Positions 39,135 to 48,940 of a stretch of DNA of 64,000 nucleotides are shown here, piece by piece. The DNA is taken from NCBI RefSeq assembly GCF_014854695.1, contig NZ_CP027557.1, positions 4,030,001-4,094,000 of the forward strand, read 5' to 3'. Each line of letters opens with the position of its first letter. The first letter of the stretch is position 1. Position numbers and translations under genes: made by a program. The notes under the pieces are model-generated. The model saw only the letters and a program-made list of their open reading frames with translations. It had not been told where the DNA came from and searched no databases. This DNA is from Rhodococcus rhodochrous (lineage in GTDB: Bacteria; Actinomycetota; Actinomycetes; Mycobacteriales; Mycobacteriaceae).

Positions 39135-39163
39135 CGGCCGGCACAGCGATGCTGTACCGGCCG
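39135..39163 (-). terminator. Terminator of rplK-rplA
   Basis: CGGCCGGCACAGC (39135-39147) and GCTGTACCGGCCG (39151-39163) form a 13-bp stem with one mismatch and a 3-nt loop. The minus-strand RNA continues UUUUGCAUUU, a good intrinsic terminator. It lies 35 bp after the rplA stop. Confidence 0.88.
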
Positions 39164-39197
39164 CCTCAGGACGCAAATCCATTGCGTGCAGTGCGAA

Positions 39198-39911
39198 TTA
39201 CTCCGCGGTCTCGAGGAGGTTGCGGGTGCGCTGCGGGTCCACCGGGATGCCCGGGCCGGTGGTCGTAGCGATCGTGACCTTCTTGATGTAGCGGCCCTTC
39301 GCGCTGGACGGCTTGGCGCGGAGCACCTCGTCCAGAGCAGCAGCGTAGTTCTCGACCAGCTTGGTCTCGTCGAACGAGGCCTTGCCGATCACGAAGTGCA
39401 GGTTGGCGTTCTTGTCGACGCGGAAGCTGATCTTGCCACCCTTGATGTCGGTGACGGCCTTCGCGACGTCCGGGGTGACCGTGCCCGTCTTCGGGTTCGG
39501 CATCAGACCACGGGGACCGAGGACGCGGGCGATACGACCGACCTTCGCCATCTGGTCGGGGGTCGCGATCGCGGCGTCGAAGTCCAGCCAGCCGCCCTGG
39601 ATGCGCTCGATCAGATCCTCGGCGCCCACGACGTCGGCACCTGCGGCCTCGGCCTCGGCAGCCTTCTCGCCCACCGCGAAGACGATGACGCGAGCGGTCT
39701 TACCCGTGCCGTGCGGCAGGTTGACCGTGCCGCGCACCATCTGGTCCGCCTTGCGGGGATCCACACCGAGTCGCATCGCGACCTCGACGGTGGCGTCGTA
39801 GTTCTTCGAGGTGGTCTCCTTCGCGAGCTTCGCAGCTGCGAGGGGGCTGTACAGGTTGTCCGAGTCGATCTTCTCGGCCGCGGCGAGGTATGCCTTGCTG
39901 CGCTTTGCCAT
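39198..39911 (-). CDS. rplA: 50S ribosomal protein L1
   Basis: L1 is the 237-aa protein of the mobile L1 stalk involved in release of E-site tRNA, and the usual translational repressor of its operon. Conserved blocks include [35 protein letters not shown], and [20 protein letters not shown]-like [20 protein letters not shown]. It lies 117 bp downstream of rplK. Confidence 0.97.
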   Translation of the reverse strand: MAKRSKAYLAAAEKIDSDNLYSPLAAAKLAKETTSKNYDATVEVAMRLGVDPRKADQMVRGTVNLPHGTGKTARVIVFAVGEKAAEAEAAGADVVGAEDLIERIQGGWLDFDAAIATPDQMAKVGRIARVLGPRGLMPNPKTGTVTPDVAKAVTDIKGGKISFRVDKNANLHFVIGKASFDETKLVENYAAALDEVLRAKPSSAKGRYIKKVTIATTTGPGIPVDPQRTRNLLETAE

Positions 39912-40028
39912 GTTCTTTCCTAACTTCTCACCGGCAGGTGAATGGTTCGGGCGTGGTAGCGGGCCTGGCCGGCCCTCCCACGAGTGCTACTGCAGGCCCG
40001 GGGACGGAGCCCCGGAACAGCGAGGGGC

Positions 40029-40463
40029 TCAGCCCTCGACCGTGATGCCCATCGACCGAGCGGTGCCGGCGATGATCTTCGCGGCAGCCTCGATGTCGTT
40101 GGCGTTCAGGTCTTCCTGCTTGGTCTTGGCGATCTCGCGCACCTGATCCATGGTCACCTTGGCGACCTTGGTCTTGTGCGGCTCGCCGGAGCCCTTCTGC
40201 ACGCCTGCGGCCTTGAGCAGGAGCTTCGCGGCCGGCGGGGTCTTCAGCTTGAAGTCGAACGAGCGGTCCTCGTAGACCGTGATCTCGACCGGCACGACGT
40301 TGCCACGCTGCGACTCGGTCGCCGCGTTGTACGCCTTGCAGAACTCCATGATGTTGACGCCGTGCTGACCCAGCGCGGGGCCGACCGGCGGAGCCGGGTT
40401 GGCCTGGCCGGCCTGGATCTGGAGCTTGATGAGCCCGGCGATCTTCTTCTTCTTGGGGGGCAT
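40029..40463 (-). CDS. rplK: 50S ribosomal protein L11
   Basis: L11 is the 144-aa protein of the GTPase-associated centre, needed for RelA-type stringent response activation and the site of thiopeptide action. It begins [20 protein letters not shown] and contains [20 protein letters not shown] and the C-terminal rRNA-binding domain ending [20 protein letters not shown]. It follows nusG by 95 bp. Confidence 0.97.
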
Positions 40464-40558
40464 CTCTATTCCTAGTTTCTTGCTCGGTGTGGTTCTTGCG
40501 TACTGCTACTGCAAGCTTGTGCGCGCCGGATGCCGGCGCCGTCGGATCCTGGGGATCG

Positions 40559-41407
<849 letters not shown>

Positions 41408-41436
41408 TCACATTTTTCGTCTCGCGCGGACAGGCG

Positions 41437-41862
41437 CTAACCGAACAACCAGCTGACGCCCTGTACGAACGCCAGATCCAATCCGAAGATGAACGCCGTC
41501 ATGACGGTCACGAACGCAAGGACCACGAGTGTGTAGGTGGTCAACTGCTTGCGGTTGGGCCAGATCACCTTGCGGAGCTCGGCGACGACCTCACGGAAGA
41601 AGCGCACGAGTCGCTTGAAGATGTTCTCGGACTTCGCGGCGGGACGATCGCTCACGGCCGTGGCCGAACGCGACGTCTTCTTCATGGACACCGCGCTCGT
41701 CGTGGATGCCGAGGAATCGGCTGCACCACGACGGGTGGCCCGCTTGCCGGTCGGCCGAGCAGCCGCGGAGGAACCGTCGGGGGTCGCGCCGGTAGCCGTT
41801 CCAGCGTCGCCGGGGATGTTCCCTGCGGTGCCGCTGTGGCGCTGACCGCGCTCCTCGCTCAC
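41437..41862 (-). CDS. secE: Preprotein translocase subunit SecE
   Basis: SecE stabilises SecY in the protein-export channel. The conserved part is the C-terminal 60 residues: the amphipathic helix RLVRFFREVVAELRKVIWPN and the membrane helix TYTLVVLAFVTVMTAFIFGL. Residues 1-75 are a hydrophilic Thr/Ala/Ser/Arg-rich extension with no known role. I chose the GTG start at 41862 with AGAGGA about 7 nt upstream; an open frame continues upstream through the tRNA-Trp gene and is not used. Confidence 0.93.
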   Translation of the reverse strand: MSEERGQRHSGTAGNIPGDAGTATGATPDGSSAAARPTGKRATRRGAADSSASTTSAVSMKKTSRSATAVSDRPAAKSENIFKRLVRFFREVVAELRKVIWPNRKQLTTYTLVVLAFVTVMTAFIFGLDLAFVQGVSWLFG

Positions 41863-41894
41863 ATCGTTCCTCTCGGTCGCTGGCAGTCCGGGGG

Positions 41895-41967
<73 letters not shown>

Positions 41968-42146
41968 CTGGTCGGACATCCACACTCGTACGAAGCGAGT
42001 GTCCGGAACCGACCCATCTGCGACCACATGACACGCGCGCTACCCCGTCGGGCCGTTACGGCCTTCGTAGAGCAGCGCGCTGCTATGCGATCCCAGAAGC
42101 CTAAGTGTACTGCATTGCCCCGGGACAAACCCAATCCGCTCGGCCG

Positions 42147-42572
42147 TCAGGCCAAACGGACCGTTGCCGTGGCGCGACCGAAGATCTTACGACCGTCGGA
42201 CTTCGCCACGATAGCGACCACTGCTGTCTTGCTCTCCGCGTCCACCGACTTGATCTTGCCGGTGAACTCGATCTCGGCGGCCTTGTCGGCCTCCACATAT
42301 ACCGGACTGGTGAACCGAACGTTGTATTCGGTCACCGCGCCGGGGTCTCCCAGCCACTCCGTGACGAAGCCGGCCGCGATGCCCATCGAGAGCATGCCGT
42401 GCCCGACGACGTCGCGCAAGCCGGCCAGTTCGGCCACCTTGTCGCTCCAGTGGATCGGGTTGGGATCACCCGACACACCTGCATAGTTGACCAGATTTCC
42501 GCGCGTGAGCGTGACGACCTTCGACGGAAGCTCGTCCCCTACCGCGACATCCGCGAAACTACGGAGTGTCAC
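42147..42572 (-). CDS. hadB: (3R)-hydroxyacyl-ACP dehydratase subunit HadB
   Basis: HadB is the catalytic hotdog subunit of the FAS-II dehydratase that removes water from 3-hydroxyacyl-ACP during mycolate chain elongation. The protein is 141 aa. The hydratase motif is YAGVSGDPNPIHWSDKVAEL, with the catalytic Asp near 36 and His near 41, followed by VVGHGMLSMGIAAGFVTEWL. The GTG start overlaps the hadA stop by 4 nt, which fits an obligate HadA-HadB heterodimer. No hadC follows; tRNA-Trp comes next. Confidence 0.93.
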   Translation of the reverse strand: MTLRSFADVAVGDELPSKVVTLTRGNLVNYAGVSGDPNPIHWSDKVAELAGLRDVVGHGMLSMGIAAGFVTEWLGDPGAVTEYNVRFTSPVYVEADKAAEIEFTGKIKSVDAESKTAVVAIVAKSDGRKIFGRATATVRLA

Positions 42573-43153
42573 TGTGCATCACCGGTGTCACTGTGCATCA
42601 CCACATCCTTGACCGCGTGCGCGATGTTGTCGTCGACCTCGCCACCGGAACGGGCGACGAGCGTCGTCCACGAGGTGAGCACGAGATTGTCGTACTGATC
42701 CGTGATCACGTTCTTGGTGGTGATGATGTCGCTGCCGGCCGCCTGGCGGAAGTCGTCGAGGTAGACGTCGCAGAACAGCCTGTCGCCGGCCTGGATCGGG
42801 CGGTGGTAGACCATCCGCTGGTCGGTCTGCATGATCTGGCTCAGGTCGTAACCGGTGACGACCTCTTCGAACAGCTTGCGCTGCGCGATCATGCCGACGA
42901 TCGAGACGAAGGTCAACGGCGCGATCACTCCGTCGTATCCCAGCCCGCGGGCTGCGTCGTCGTCGTGATGGGCCGGATGCGAATCGCGCACGGCACGGGC
43001 GTACTCGCGGATCTTCTCGCGACCGACCTCGTAGTAGTCGTCCACCCGGTAGTGGTGACCGACCATGGACTTGGCGTGCGCGGCGGCATCGAACGGGATC
43101 CCGGCCTGTTCGGTCGCGTCCACCGATTCCTGGTTCTCGAGTACGTTCGTCAT
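42569..43153 (-). CDS. hadA: (3R)-hydroxyacyl-ACP dehydratase subunit HadA
   Basis: HadA is the substrate-binding hotdog partner of HadB. This protein is 194 aa, somewhat longer than mycobacterial HadA because of an N-terminal stretch (MTNVLENQESVDATEQAGIP). The family core is VGHHYRVDDYYEVGREKIRE, then GVIAPLTFVSIVGMIAQRKL and YHRPIQAGDRLFCDVYLDDF. It lacks the Asp/His catalytic pair found in HadB, as expected. It lies 84 bp after rpmG and is coupled to hadB. Confidence 0.93.
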   Translation of the reverse strand: MTNVLENQESVDATEQAGIPFDAAAHAKSMVGHHYRVDDYYEVGREKIREYARAVRDSHPAHHDDDAARGLGYDGVIAPLTFVSIVGMIAQRKLFEEVVTGYDLSQIMQTDQRMVYHRPIQAGDRLFCDVYLDDFRQAAGSDIITTKNVITDQYDNLVLTSWTTLVARSGGEVDDNIAHAVKDVVMHSDTGDAQ

Positions 43154-43237
43154 ACGCAAAACCTCCGCAATTCCGACGACGCCAACTGGCACGGTCGGTA
43201 TTGCGGAGACCTTACGCGTCGACGTCGTTCCGACCGG

Positions 43238-43405
43238 CTACTTGGACTCGCGGTGCGACTGGTGCGTACCGCAGTTCGGGCAGAACTTCTTCAGTTCGAG
43301 CCGGTCGGGGTCGTTGCGACGGTTCTTCTTCGTGATGTAGTTGCGGTGCTTGCACACCTCGCAGGCCAAGGTGATCTTCGGCCGAACGTCAGTAGAGGAG
43401 GCCAC
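43238..43405 (-). CDS. rpmG: 50S ribosomal protein L33, zinc-binding form
   Basis: This short gene encodes 55 aa: [20 protein letters not shown], then [20 protein letters not shown] and [15 protein letters not shown]. Both Cys pairs (CEVC and CPNC) are present, so this is the zinc-binding (C+) form. Zn-free paralogues normally replace it under zinc limitation and are encoded elsewhere. The GTG start overlaps no other gene. It lies between tRNA-Met and hadA, as in mycobacteria. Confidence 0.95.
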   Translation of the reverse strand: MASSTDVRPKITLACEVCKHRNYITKKNRRNDPDRLELKKFCPNCGTHQSHRESK

Positions 43406-43464
43406 GGGATGCCTTCTTTCGCGTCAATCCGATCAGTATCGATCAGGGTGGATCAATGAACTTT

Positions 43465-43540
43465 TGGTAGCGGTGACCGGACTTGAACCGGCGACGCAAC
43501 GATTATGAGTCGTTTGCTCTACCAACTGAGCTACACCGCC
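43465..43540 (-). tRNA. tRNA-Met, elongator (CAU anticodon)
   Basis: The minus-strand sequence starts GGCGGTGTAGCTCAGTTGGT and has anticodon loop CTCATAA with CAT. It ends ACCGCTACCA with CCA encoded. The 5' G pairs with U at the end of the acceptor stem. The absence of the initiator-type C1-A72 mismatch and of the three G-C pairs in the anticodon stem suggests the elongator form. Confidence 0.93.
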
Positions 43541-43583
43541 TCGGTGCCGAGTGTCGCTACGAAGGCGGCACCTCAATCCAGCG

Positions 43584-43656
43584 AGCCCCCTGACGGAATC
43601 GAACCGTCGACCTTTTCCTTACCATGGAAACGCTCTGCCGACTGAGCTAAGGGGGC
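43584..43656 (-). tRNA. tRNA-Thr (GGU anticodon)
   Basis: The 73-nt minus-strand sequence has acceptor arms GCCCCCT/AGGGGGC, D-arm GCTC-GAGC, and anticodon stem TTTCC/GGAAA around loop ATGGTAA, giving anticodon GGT. The T-arm is GACGG-TTCGATT-CCGTC. CCA is not encoded. A good promoter lies 40 bp upstream and probably serves tRNA-Thr, tRNA-Met and rpmG. Confidence 0.96.
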
Positions 43657-43695
43657 GTGGCCTCCGGAGCATCTCTGCTCGCTGCGGCCTCCAAA

Positions 43696-43723
43696 AGATT
43701 ACACACACTCGGTCCTGGTGCAA
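43696..43723 (-). promoter_or_regulatory. Probable promoter of the tRNA-Thr/tRNA-Met/rpmG unit
   Basis: On the minus strand TTGCAC (43718-43723) and TAATCT (43696-43701) are separated by 16 bp. The -10 lies 39 bp before the mature 5' end of tRNA-Thr. Reading TTTGCA as the -35 would give 17 bp. Confidence 0.55.
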
Positions 43724-43928
43724 AATCCGCTGGTAGAGGCCCATAAACGCCGCTCCCCTCCGAGCGCTGCACACCGGCACGCACCCGTGCCCACACGTAC
43801 GTGCGCGGCGGGCCGGCGGCGGGCACCGGGCGCGAGGCGGAACGGCACGGCGTGCCGAGCCGCCCGGAACCTCGGGGAGAGCAGGACCCACACTCCGGAG
43901 CCCGCACCGTAAGGGCCCCGGAATGCAG

Positions 43929-43960
43929 AACGGCCCCGGTTCCGAAGAACCGGGGCCGTT
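43929..43960 (-). terminator. Terminator of tRNA-Tyr with a UUCG loop
   Basis: A perfect 14-bp stem, AACGGCCCCGGTTC (43929-43942) with its complement at 43947-43960, closes a 4-nt loop. In minus-strand RNA the loop is UUCG, an exceptionally stable tetraloop. It starts 5 nt after the tRNA-Tyr 3' end. No feature is seen in the 270 bp between it and tRNA-Thr apart from the tRNA-Thr promoter. Confidence 0.85.
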
Positions 43961-43964
43961 CCGG

Positions 43965-44047
43965 TGGCAGGTGTAGGATTCGAACCTACGTAGGCGTAAG
44001 CCGACGGATTTACAGTCCGCTCCCATTGGCCGCTCGGGCAACCTGCC
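43965..44047 (-). tRNA. tRNA-Tyr (GUA anticodon)
   Basis: The 83-nt type II tRNA on the minus strand has acceptor arms GGCAGGT/ACCTGCC, discriminator A, anticodon loop CTGTAAA with GTA, a long variable arm and T-loop GTTCGAATC. CCA is not encoded. A weak upstream promoter candidate is TTGCGT (44109-44114) with TATTCT (44084-44089), spacing 19. Confidence 0.95.
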
Positions 44048-44196
44048 GGGTGCGATCGGGACCGCGTCCTCGATGCGTTTGGAAGAATACAACGCATACC
44101 CCCCCGAAACGCAAACCGAGTGGTCACAGCCCCGCGCGACCCGATAGCGTCGGGTGGACAGAACCCTTACAGACCAACCCGGAAGTGGAGTGAGAC

Positions 44197-44688
44197 GTGG
44201 CTGATTCGTCGTTCGATGTGGTGAGCAAGGTCGACCGCCAGGAAGTGGACAACGCGCTGAACCAGGCGGCGAAGGAGATCGCCAACCGCTTCGATTTCCG
44301 GAACACCGGGGCGCACATCGAGTGGTCGGGCGACGAAGCCATCACGATCTCGGCCGAGACCGAGGACCGCGCGCTCGCCGCGCTGGAGGTCTTCAAGGAG
44401 AAGCTGATCCGCCGCGACCTGTCGCTCAAGTCCTTCGACGCCGGTGAGCCGACCCAGTCCGGCAAGGTCTACAAGATCACCGGCACGCTGGTGCAGGGCA
44501 TCAGCCAGGAGAATGCCAAGAAGATCTCCAAGCTCATCCGTGACGAGGGCCCGAAGGGCGTCAAGGCGCAGATCCAGGGCGAGGAGCTGCGTGTGAGCAG
44601 CAAGAAGCGCGATGACCTGCAGGCCGTCATCTCGCTGCTCAAGAACGCCGACCTCGACATCGCCCTGCAGTTCGTCAACTACCGCTAG
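44197..44688 (+). CDS. yajQ: YajQ family nucleotide-binding protein
   Basis: This 163-aa UPF0234 protein begins [20 protein letters not shown] and contains the conserved [32 protein letters not shown] and [20 protein letters not shown]. YajQ proteins have two RRM-like domains that bind nucleotides or RNA, and some bind cyclic di-GMP. The role in actinobacteria is not established. Two hairpins separate it from convergent htpX. Confidence 0.93.
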   Translation: MADSSFDVVSKVDRQEVDNALNQAAKEIANRFDFRNTGAHIEWSGDEAITISAETEDRALAALEVFKEKLIRRDLSLKSFDAGEPTQSGKVYKITGTLVQGISQENAKKISKLIRDEGPKGVKAQIQGEELRVSSKKRDDLQAVISLLKNADLDIALQFVNYR

Positions 44689-44757
44689 TTCGTCGGCCGC
44701 GGCCGACGAAGCCCTCCCTACGACTCCGCCCGCGACCTTCGTCGCGGGCGGAGTCGT
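44689..44757. terminator. Tandem hairpins between yajQ and htpX
   Basis: A 22-bp perfect palindrome (44689-44710, centre GGCCGCGGCC) starts at the yajQ stop. A 17-bp perfect stem (44720-44736 with 44741-44757) with loop CTTC follows. Together they should stop transcription from both sides. Confidence 0.85.
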
Positions 44758-44786
44758 CTGAGGTGTCGTCTGTGGGGTGCCGTCCG

Positions 44787-45647
44787 TCAGCGGATCCCGG
44801 CCATGCGCTCGAGTCGTTCGATGCGGTCGGCCATCGGCGGATGCGTCGAGAACAACCGGCTCATCTTGTCGCCCGCCCGGAACGGGTTGGCGATCATCAG
44901 GTGCGACTGGGCCGCGAGCTTCGGTTCGGGCGGCAGCGGCGCGGCCTGCGTGCCGAGAGCGAGCTTGCGCAGTGCCGACGCGAGGGCCAGCGGATCGCCG
45001 GTGAGCTCGGCACCGGACTGGTCGGCCTGGTACTCCCGCGACCTCGACACGGCGAGCTTGACGACCGATGCCGCGATGGGGCCGAGCAGGGAAACCAGCA
45101 GCAGCGCCAGTGGATTCGCGCCACCCTCCCGGTTGCCGAAGGCCGACGCGAAGAACGCGAAGTTCGCCAGACCCGAGATGACGGCGGCCATCGCGCCGGC
45201 GACCGACGAGATGAGGATGTCGCGGTTGTAGACGTGCGCGAGTTCGTGGCCGAGCACCGCGCGCAGTTCCCGTTCGTTCAGGATCTCCAGGATGCCCGTC
45301 GTGCAGCACACGGCGGCGTTGCGCGGGTTACGTCCCGTGGCGAAGGCGTTGGGGGCGTTGGTGGGGCTGATGTAGAGCCGCGGCATGGGCTGGTGCGCCG
45401 CGGTCGCGAGCTCACGCACGATCCGGTACATCGCCGGTGCCTGCACCTCCGTGACCGGCTGGGCGTGCATCGCTCGCAGGGCGAGCTTGTCGCTGTTGAA
45501 GTACGCGTAACCGTTCATGCCGACGGCGAGCACGATCGATATCAGCAGGATCGTCGAATTGCCGAACAACGCTCCGACGAACACGATCAGCGCGGACATT
45601 CCGATCAACAGACCGGCCGTCTTGAGACGGTTCGAGTATCCGTGCAC
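44787..45647 (-). CDS. htpX: Membrane zinc metalloprotease HtpX
   Basis: HtpX is an M48 protease that degrades damaged membrane proteins. The protein is 286 aa from GTG 45647. Two membrane segments ([20 protein letters not shown] and [20 protein letters not shown]) precede the zinc motif HELAH at residues 134-138. A second hydrophobic pair follows, and the third ligand Glu lies in [11 protein letters not shown] preferred this start because AAGGGG lies upstream and mycobacterial HtpX begins equivalently. An inverted repeat (CTCGTTCG-N5-CGAACGAG) lies 31 bp upstream. Confidence 0.94.
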   Translation of the reverse strand: MHGYSNRLKTAGLLIGMSALIVFVGALFGNSTILLISIVLAVGMNGYAYFNSDKLALRAMHAQPVTEVQAPAMYRIVRELATAAHQPMPRLYISPTNAPNAFATGRNPRNAAVCCTTGILEILNERELRAVLGHELAHVYNRDILISSVAGAMAAVISGLANFAFFASAFGNREGGANPLALLLVSLLGPIAASVVKLAVSRSREYQADQSGAELTGDPLALASALRKLALGTQAAPLPPEPKLAAQSHLMIANPFRAGDKMSRLFSTHPPMADRIERLERMAGIR

Positions 45648-45677
45648 GTCGCACCCCTTCCGCACCACGATTCCCCA

Positions 45678-45698
45678 CTCGTTCGTCCAACGAACGAG
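45678..45698. promoter_or_regulatory. Inverted repeat upstream of htpX
   Basis: CTCGTTCG-TCCAA-CGAACGAG is a perfect 8-bp inverted repeat, 30 bp upstream of the htpX start. It is a reasonable operator for a stress regulator of htpX, or a leader hairpin. Confidence 0.45.
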
Positions 45699-45711
45699 CG
45701 CACGGCGCGGT

Positions 45712-45733
45712 TCCCGCCCCGATCGGGGCGGGA
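45712..45733 (-). terminator. Palindromic hairpin after the polyprenyl synthase gene
   Basis: A 22-bp perfect palindrome (TCCCGCCCCGATCGGGGCGGGA would be its full form, arms TCCCGCCCC and GGGGCGGGA around GATC) starts 15 bp after the stop at 45749. It probably ends that transcript ahead of htpX. Confidence 0.7.
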
Positions 45734-45748
45734 CGACACGACGGTCCG

Positions 45749-46795
45749 TCAGCCGACGCGGGCGACGGTGAAGTCCACGAGGCGACGCAGCGCCTCGTTC
45801 GCCGGGCCCTGCGGCAGGGCATCGAGTTCGGCGTGGGCGCGGGCGGCGTAGGTCGCGAGAGTCGCCTTCGCCGCATCCATCCCCGGCGAGCGGACGAGCA
45901 GTTCGAGCGCCTCGGCGACGTGTGCTTCGTCCTCGATGGGACCGACGAGCAGTTCGCGCAGGCGATCCGCCTCCGGTCCGGTCTCCCGCAGCGCGTAGAG
46001 CACCGGCAGGGTGTACACACCCTCGCGGAGATCGGTTCCGGGGGTTTTGCCCGACTCCGTGGTGTCGGACGCGATGTCGATGATGTCGTCGACGATCTGG
46101 AAGGCGGTGCCGACGGCGTCGCCGAGCCGTTCGAGCCGCTCGACGTGCTCGGAATCGGCACCCGAGAACGTTCCGCCGAAGCGCCCGCTGGCGGCGATCA
46201 GCGAACCGGTCTTCTCCCAGATCACCCGTAGGTAGTGCTCGACCGGGTCGTCGTTGGTGCGCGCACCGATGGTCTCGCGCATCTGACCGGTGACCAACTC
46301 GGCGAACGTCTCCGCGATGATCTGCACGGCCGACGGACCCAGGGTCGACACCAGCCGTGAGGCGTGCGCGAACAGATAGTCGCCGGCGAGGATCGCGACG
46401 CTGTTGCCCCAGCGCACGTTGGCGCTCGGGGCACCGCGACGCATCGTCGCCTCGTCCATCACGTCGTCGTGGTAGAGCGTCGCGAGGTGCACGAGCTCGA
46501 CGACGGTCGCCGCCGTCACCACGGCGGGATCGGTGGGTTTCGGCCCGAGCTGCGCGGTGAGGATCGTGAACAGCGGCCGGAATCGCTTGCCACCCGCCTT
46601 CGCCAGGTGCAGCGCGGCCTCCGTCAGGAAGTCCTCACCGTCGGACAGTTCCTCGACCAGGAGTTTCTCGACGCTCGCGAGGCCGTCCCCGACTGTCGCG
46701 GCGAGGACCGGATCGCCGAGTTCCACACCGGCCACGACGGTGCTCGGCGCCGCATCGGCCGAACCGGCGGTCCGAGCCGCCCCCTCAGTGCTCAC
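45749..46795 (-). CDS. Polyprenyl diphosphate synthase (GrcC-like)
   Basis: This 348-aa trans-isoprenyl diphosphate synthase probably makes the side chain of menaquinone. The first Asp-rich motif DDVMD is at 110-114 and the second DDIID at 236-240. KAGGKRFRP near 66-74 binds the diphosphate. The large residues before the first motif that set chain length read LATLYHDD. Position next to menJ and near menG and menD supports a role as the menaquinone prenyl synthase. The GTG start gives a typical length. Confidence 0.92.
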   Translation of the reverse strand: MSTEGAARTAGSADAAPSTVVAGVELGDPVLAATVGDGLASVEKLLVEELSDGEDFLTEAALHLAKAGGKRFRPLFTILTAQLGPKPTDPAVVTAATVVELVHLATLYHDDVMDEATMRRGAPSANVRWGNSVAILAGDYLFAHASRLVSTLGPSAVQIIAETFAELVTGQMRETIGARTNDDPVEHYLRVIWEKTGSLIAASGRFGGTFSGADSEHVERLERLGDAVGTAFQIVDDIIDIASDTTESGKTPGTDLREGVYTLPVLYALRETGPEADRLRELLVGPIEDEAHVAEALELLVRSPGMDAAKATLATYAARAHAELDALPQGPANEALRRLVDFTVARVG

Positions 46796-46907
46796 GATGA
46801 CGTACCCATCCTGTTCTGTCGCCTCGACTTCACCGTAGTGAACCTAGCCGTTCGTTCGCCGATCCACCTCGTCGAGGCGGCCGATCGCGGCCTGAGAAGA
46901 TGGAGCG

Positions 46908-48179
46908 GTGGTGGCCGAACACTCCGCGCGAGATCCGCGGCAATCCCAGTCCTGCGTTCCCGACAGTACCGATGTTCTCGTCGTCGGTGCCGGTCCAGCC
47001 GGTTCCGCCGCCGCAGCGTGGGCTGCCCGCGCCGGCCGTGAGGTGTTGCTCGTCGATGCCGCGACCTTCCCTCGCGACAAGACCTGCGGTGACGGACTGA
47101 CCCCACGCGCCGTCGCCGAACTCGACGAACTCGGCCTCGGCGACTGGCTGCGCACCCGCACCGTAAACCGCGGTCTGCGTCTCGAGGGCTTCGGTGGCCG
47201 CTTCGAACTCCCCTGGCCCGACTCGTCGTTCCCGGTCGTGGGCAGTGCCGTGCCGCGCACCGAACTCGACGCCCGGATCCGGCAGGTCGCGCTCGACTCG
47301 GGTGCCCGCGCCGTGGACGGAACGAAGGCCGTCGACGTCGAACGCGAGGGCGACCGGGTCTCGGCCGTGATCTTCCGCACCGCCGACGGACCGCGGACCG
47401 TTCGGTGCCGCATGCTGATCGTCGCGGACGGGGTGCGCTCTCCCCTCGGTAAGGTGCTCGGTCGTCGCTGGCACCGCGACACCACCTACGGCGTGGCCGC
47501 GCGGGCCTACGCCACCTCCCCGCGCAGCGACGATCCGTGGATCACCTCGCACCTCGAACTGCGCGACGACGCGGGCGCCGTCCAGCCGGGCTACGGCTGG
47601 GTGTTCCCGCTCGGCACCGGCGAGGTGAACCTGGGAGTGGGAACCCTCGCGACCGCCTCGCGACCCGCGAGCGGATCGCTGCGACCGCTCATCGACCTCT
47701 ACGCGCGGCAACGCCGCACCGAATGGGAGCTCGGCGAGGTGACGCGCGTGGCGTCGGCGCTGCTGCCCATGGGCGGAGCCGTGTCGGGGGTCGCGGGCAG
47801 GAACTGGGCGCTGATCGGCGACGCCGCGGCGTGCGTCAATCCGCTCAACGGCGAGGGCATCGACTACGGACTCGAAGGTGGTCGGCTGATCGCCGGGCTG
47901 CTCGACTCCGACGACCTCACCGACCTGTGGCCGACGACGCTGCGCTCCCACTACGGCCGCGCGTTCTCCACCGCGCGTCGCCTCGCGAGCCTGCTCACGA
48001 TCCCGAAGTTCCTGCCGGCGACCGGCCCGATCGCGATGCGGTCGCGGACGATGATGTCGGTCGCGGTGCGGGTGATGGGCAATCTCGTCACCGACGAGGA
48101 CGCCGACCTCGTGGCCCGGGTGTGGCGGACGAGCGGTCATCTCTCGATGCGCTGGGATCGGCAACCGCTCTTCGCCTGA
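46908..48179 (+). CDS. menJ: Menaquinone side-chain reductase (geranylgeranyl reductase family)
   Basis: This 423-aa FAD flavoprotein has the dinucleotide fold DVLVVGAGPAGSAAAAWAAR near residue 22, the family motif PRDKTCGDGLTPRAVAELDE near 55, and the FAD-binding GDAAACVNPLNGEGIDYGLE near 305. It resembles MenJ of M. tuberculosis, which saturates one isoprene unit of menaquinone. It is divergent from the polyprenyl synthase across 112 bp that should hold both promoters. It converges with menG. Confidence 0.9.
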   Translation: MVAEHSARDPRQSQSCVPDSTDVLVVGAGPAGSAAAAWAARAGREVLLVDAATFPRDKTCGDGLTPRAVAELDELGLGDWLRTRTVNRGLRLEGFGGRFELPWPDSSFPVVGSAVPRTELDARIRQVALDSGARAVDGTKAVDVEREGDRVSAVIFRTADGPRTVRCRMLIVADGVRSPLGKVLGRRWHRDTTYGVAARAYATSPRSDDPWITSHLELRDDAGAVQPGYGWVFPLGTGEVNLGVGTLATASRPASGSLRPLIDLYARQRRTEWELGEVTRVASALLPMGGAVSGVAGRNWALIGDAAACVNPLNGEGIDYGLEGGRLIAGLLDSDDLTDLWPTTLRSHYGRAFSTARRLASLLTIPKFLPATGPIAMRSRTMMSVAVRVMGNLVTDEDADLVARVWRTSGHLSMRWDRQPLFA

Positions 48180-48199
48180 GTGCCGCGCGACTACTGCGG

Positions 48200-48901
48200 C
48201 TACTTGCGTACCGCGCGGTGCAGGGCGGTGATTCCCCCGGTGAGATTGCGCCACTTCACGTCGCTCCAGCCCGCGGCCTCGATGCGCCGGGCGAGCTGTT
48301 CCTGATCGGGCCAGGCCCGGATCGATTCGGCGAGGTAGACGTAGGCGTCGGGATTGCTGCTGACCGCCCGCGCGACCCGCGGCAACGTCCGCATCAGGTA
48401 CTCCATGTAGACGGTGCGCAGCGGTTCCCGCACCGGCGTGGAGAATTCGCACACCACGAGGCGTCCACCCGGCTTGACCACCCGGGCGATCTCGCGCAGT
48501 CCCTCGTCCGGGTCGGCGACGTTGCGCAGGCCGAAGGAGATGGTCGCGGCGTCGAAGACCGCGTCGGCGAACGGCAGTTTCATCGCGTCGCCCGCGACCA
48601 TCGGGACGTTGCGGAACTCACCGGCGTGCAACATGCCCTTGGAGAAATCGGTGGCGACGACCCACGCGCCGGACCGCCCGAGTTCGACGGTGGAGACCCC
48701 GGTGCCGGCGGCCAGGTCGAGCACCCGCTCGCCCGGCTTCAGGTCGAGAGCCGCACGGGTCGCGCGACGCCACCCGCGGTCCTGCCCGAACGACAGGACG
48801 GTGTTGGTCAGGTCGTAGCGTGCAGCGACCCCGTCGAACATGGACGCGACCTCACGCGGGTCCTTGTCGAGCGACGCGCGCGATCCGTGAGTTGTTGCCA
48901 C
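48200..48901 (-). CDS. menG: Demethylmenaquinone methyltransferase
   Basis: MenG (UbiE) performs the last step of menaquinone synthesis, SAM-dependent C-methylation. The protein is 233 aa. Family signatures are [20 protein letters not shown] near 30-49, the SAM motif [15 protein letters not shown] near 60, and [20 protein letters not shown]. The GTG start gives a normal length. It lies 39 bp downstream of the mannosyltransferase gene. Confidence 0.95.
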   Translation of the reverse strand: MATTHGSRASLDKDPREVASMFDGVAARYDLTNTVLSFGQDRGWRRATRAALDLKPGERVLDLAAGTGVSTVELGRSGAWVVATDFSKGMLHAGEFRNVPMVAGDAMKLPFADAVFDAATISFGLRNVADPDEGLREIARVVKPGGRLVVCEFSTPVREPLRTVYMEYLMRTLPRVARAVSSNPDAYVYLAESIRAWPDQEQLARRIEAAGWSDVKWRNLTGGITALHRAVRK

Positions 48902-48940
48902 GGCCGAAACGTTACCCGCTCCCCTAGTGGACGCCGGCGC

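Larger units (their letters stand above)
38800..39197. other. Region between rplJ and rplA
   Basis: I see no gene in these 398 bp. Going down the minus strand from rplA they hold a terminator at 39135-39163, an expected rplJ promoter that I could not place, and the long L10-type leader ending at the rplJ start. Confidence 0.6.

Noticed and set aside
43584-44047. tRNA-Thr and tRNA-Tyr as truncated genes because CCA is not encoded
   Set aside because: All arms pair normally, and many actinobacterial tRNA genes rely on CCA addition after transcription.
46830-48452. Open frame of 540 codons opposite menJ
   Set aside because: menJ has clear FAD motifs in the other strand; this translation is Arg/Gly/His-rich and featureless.
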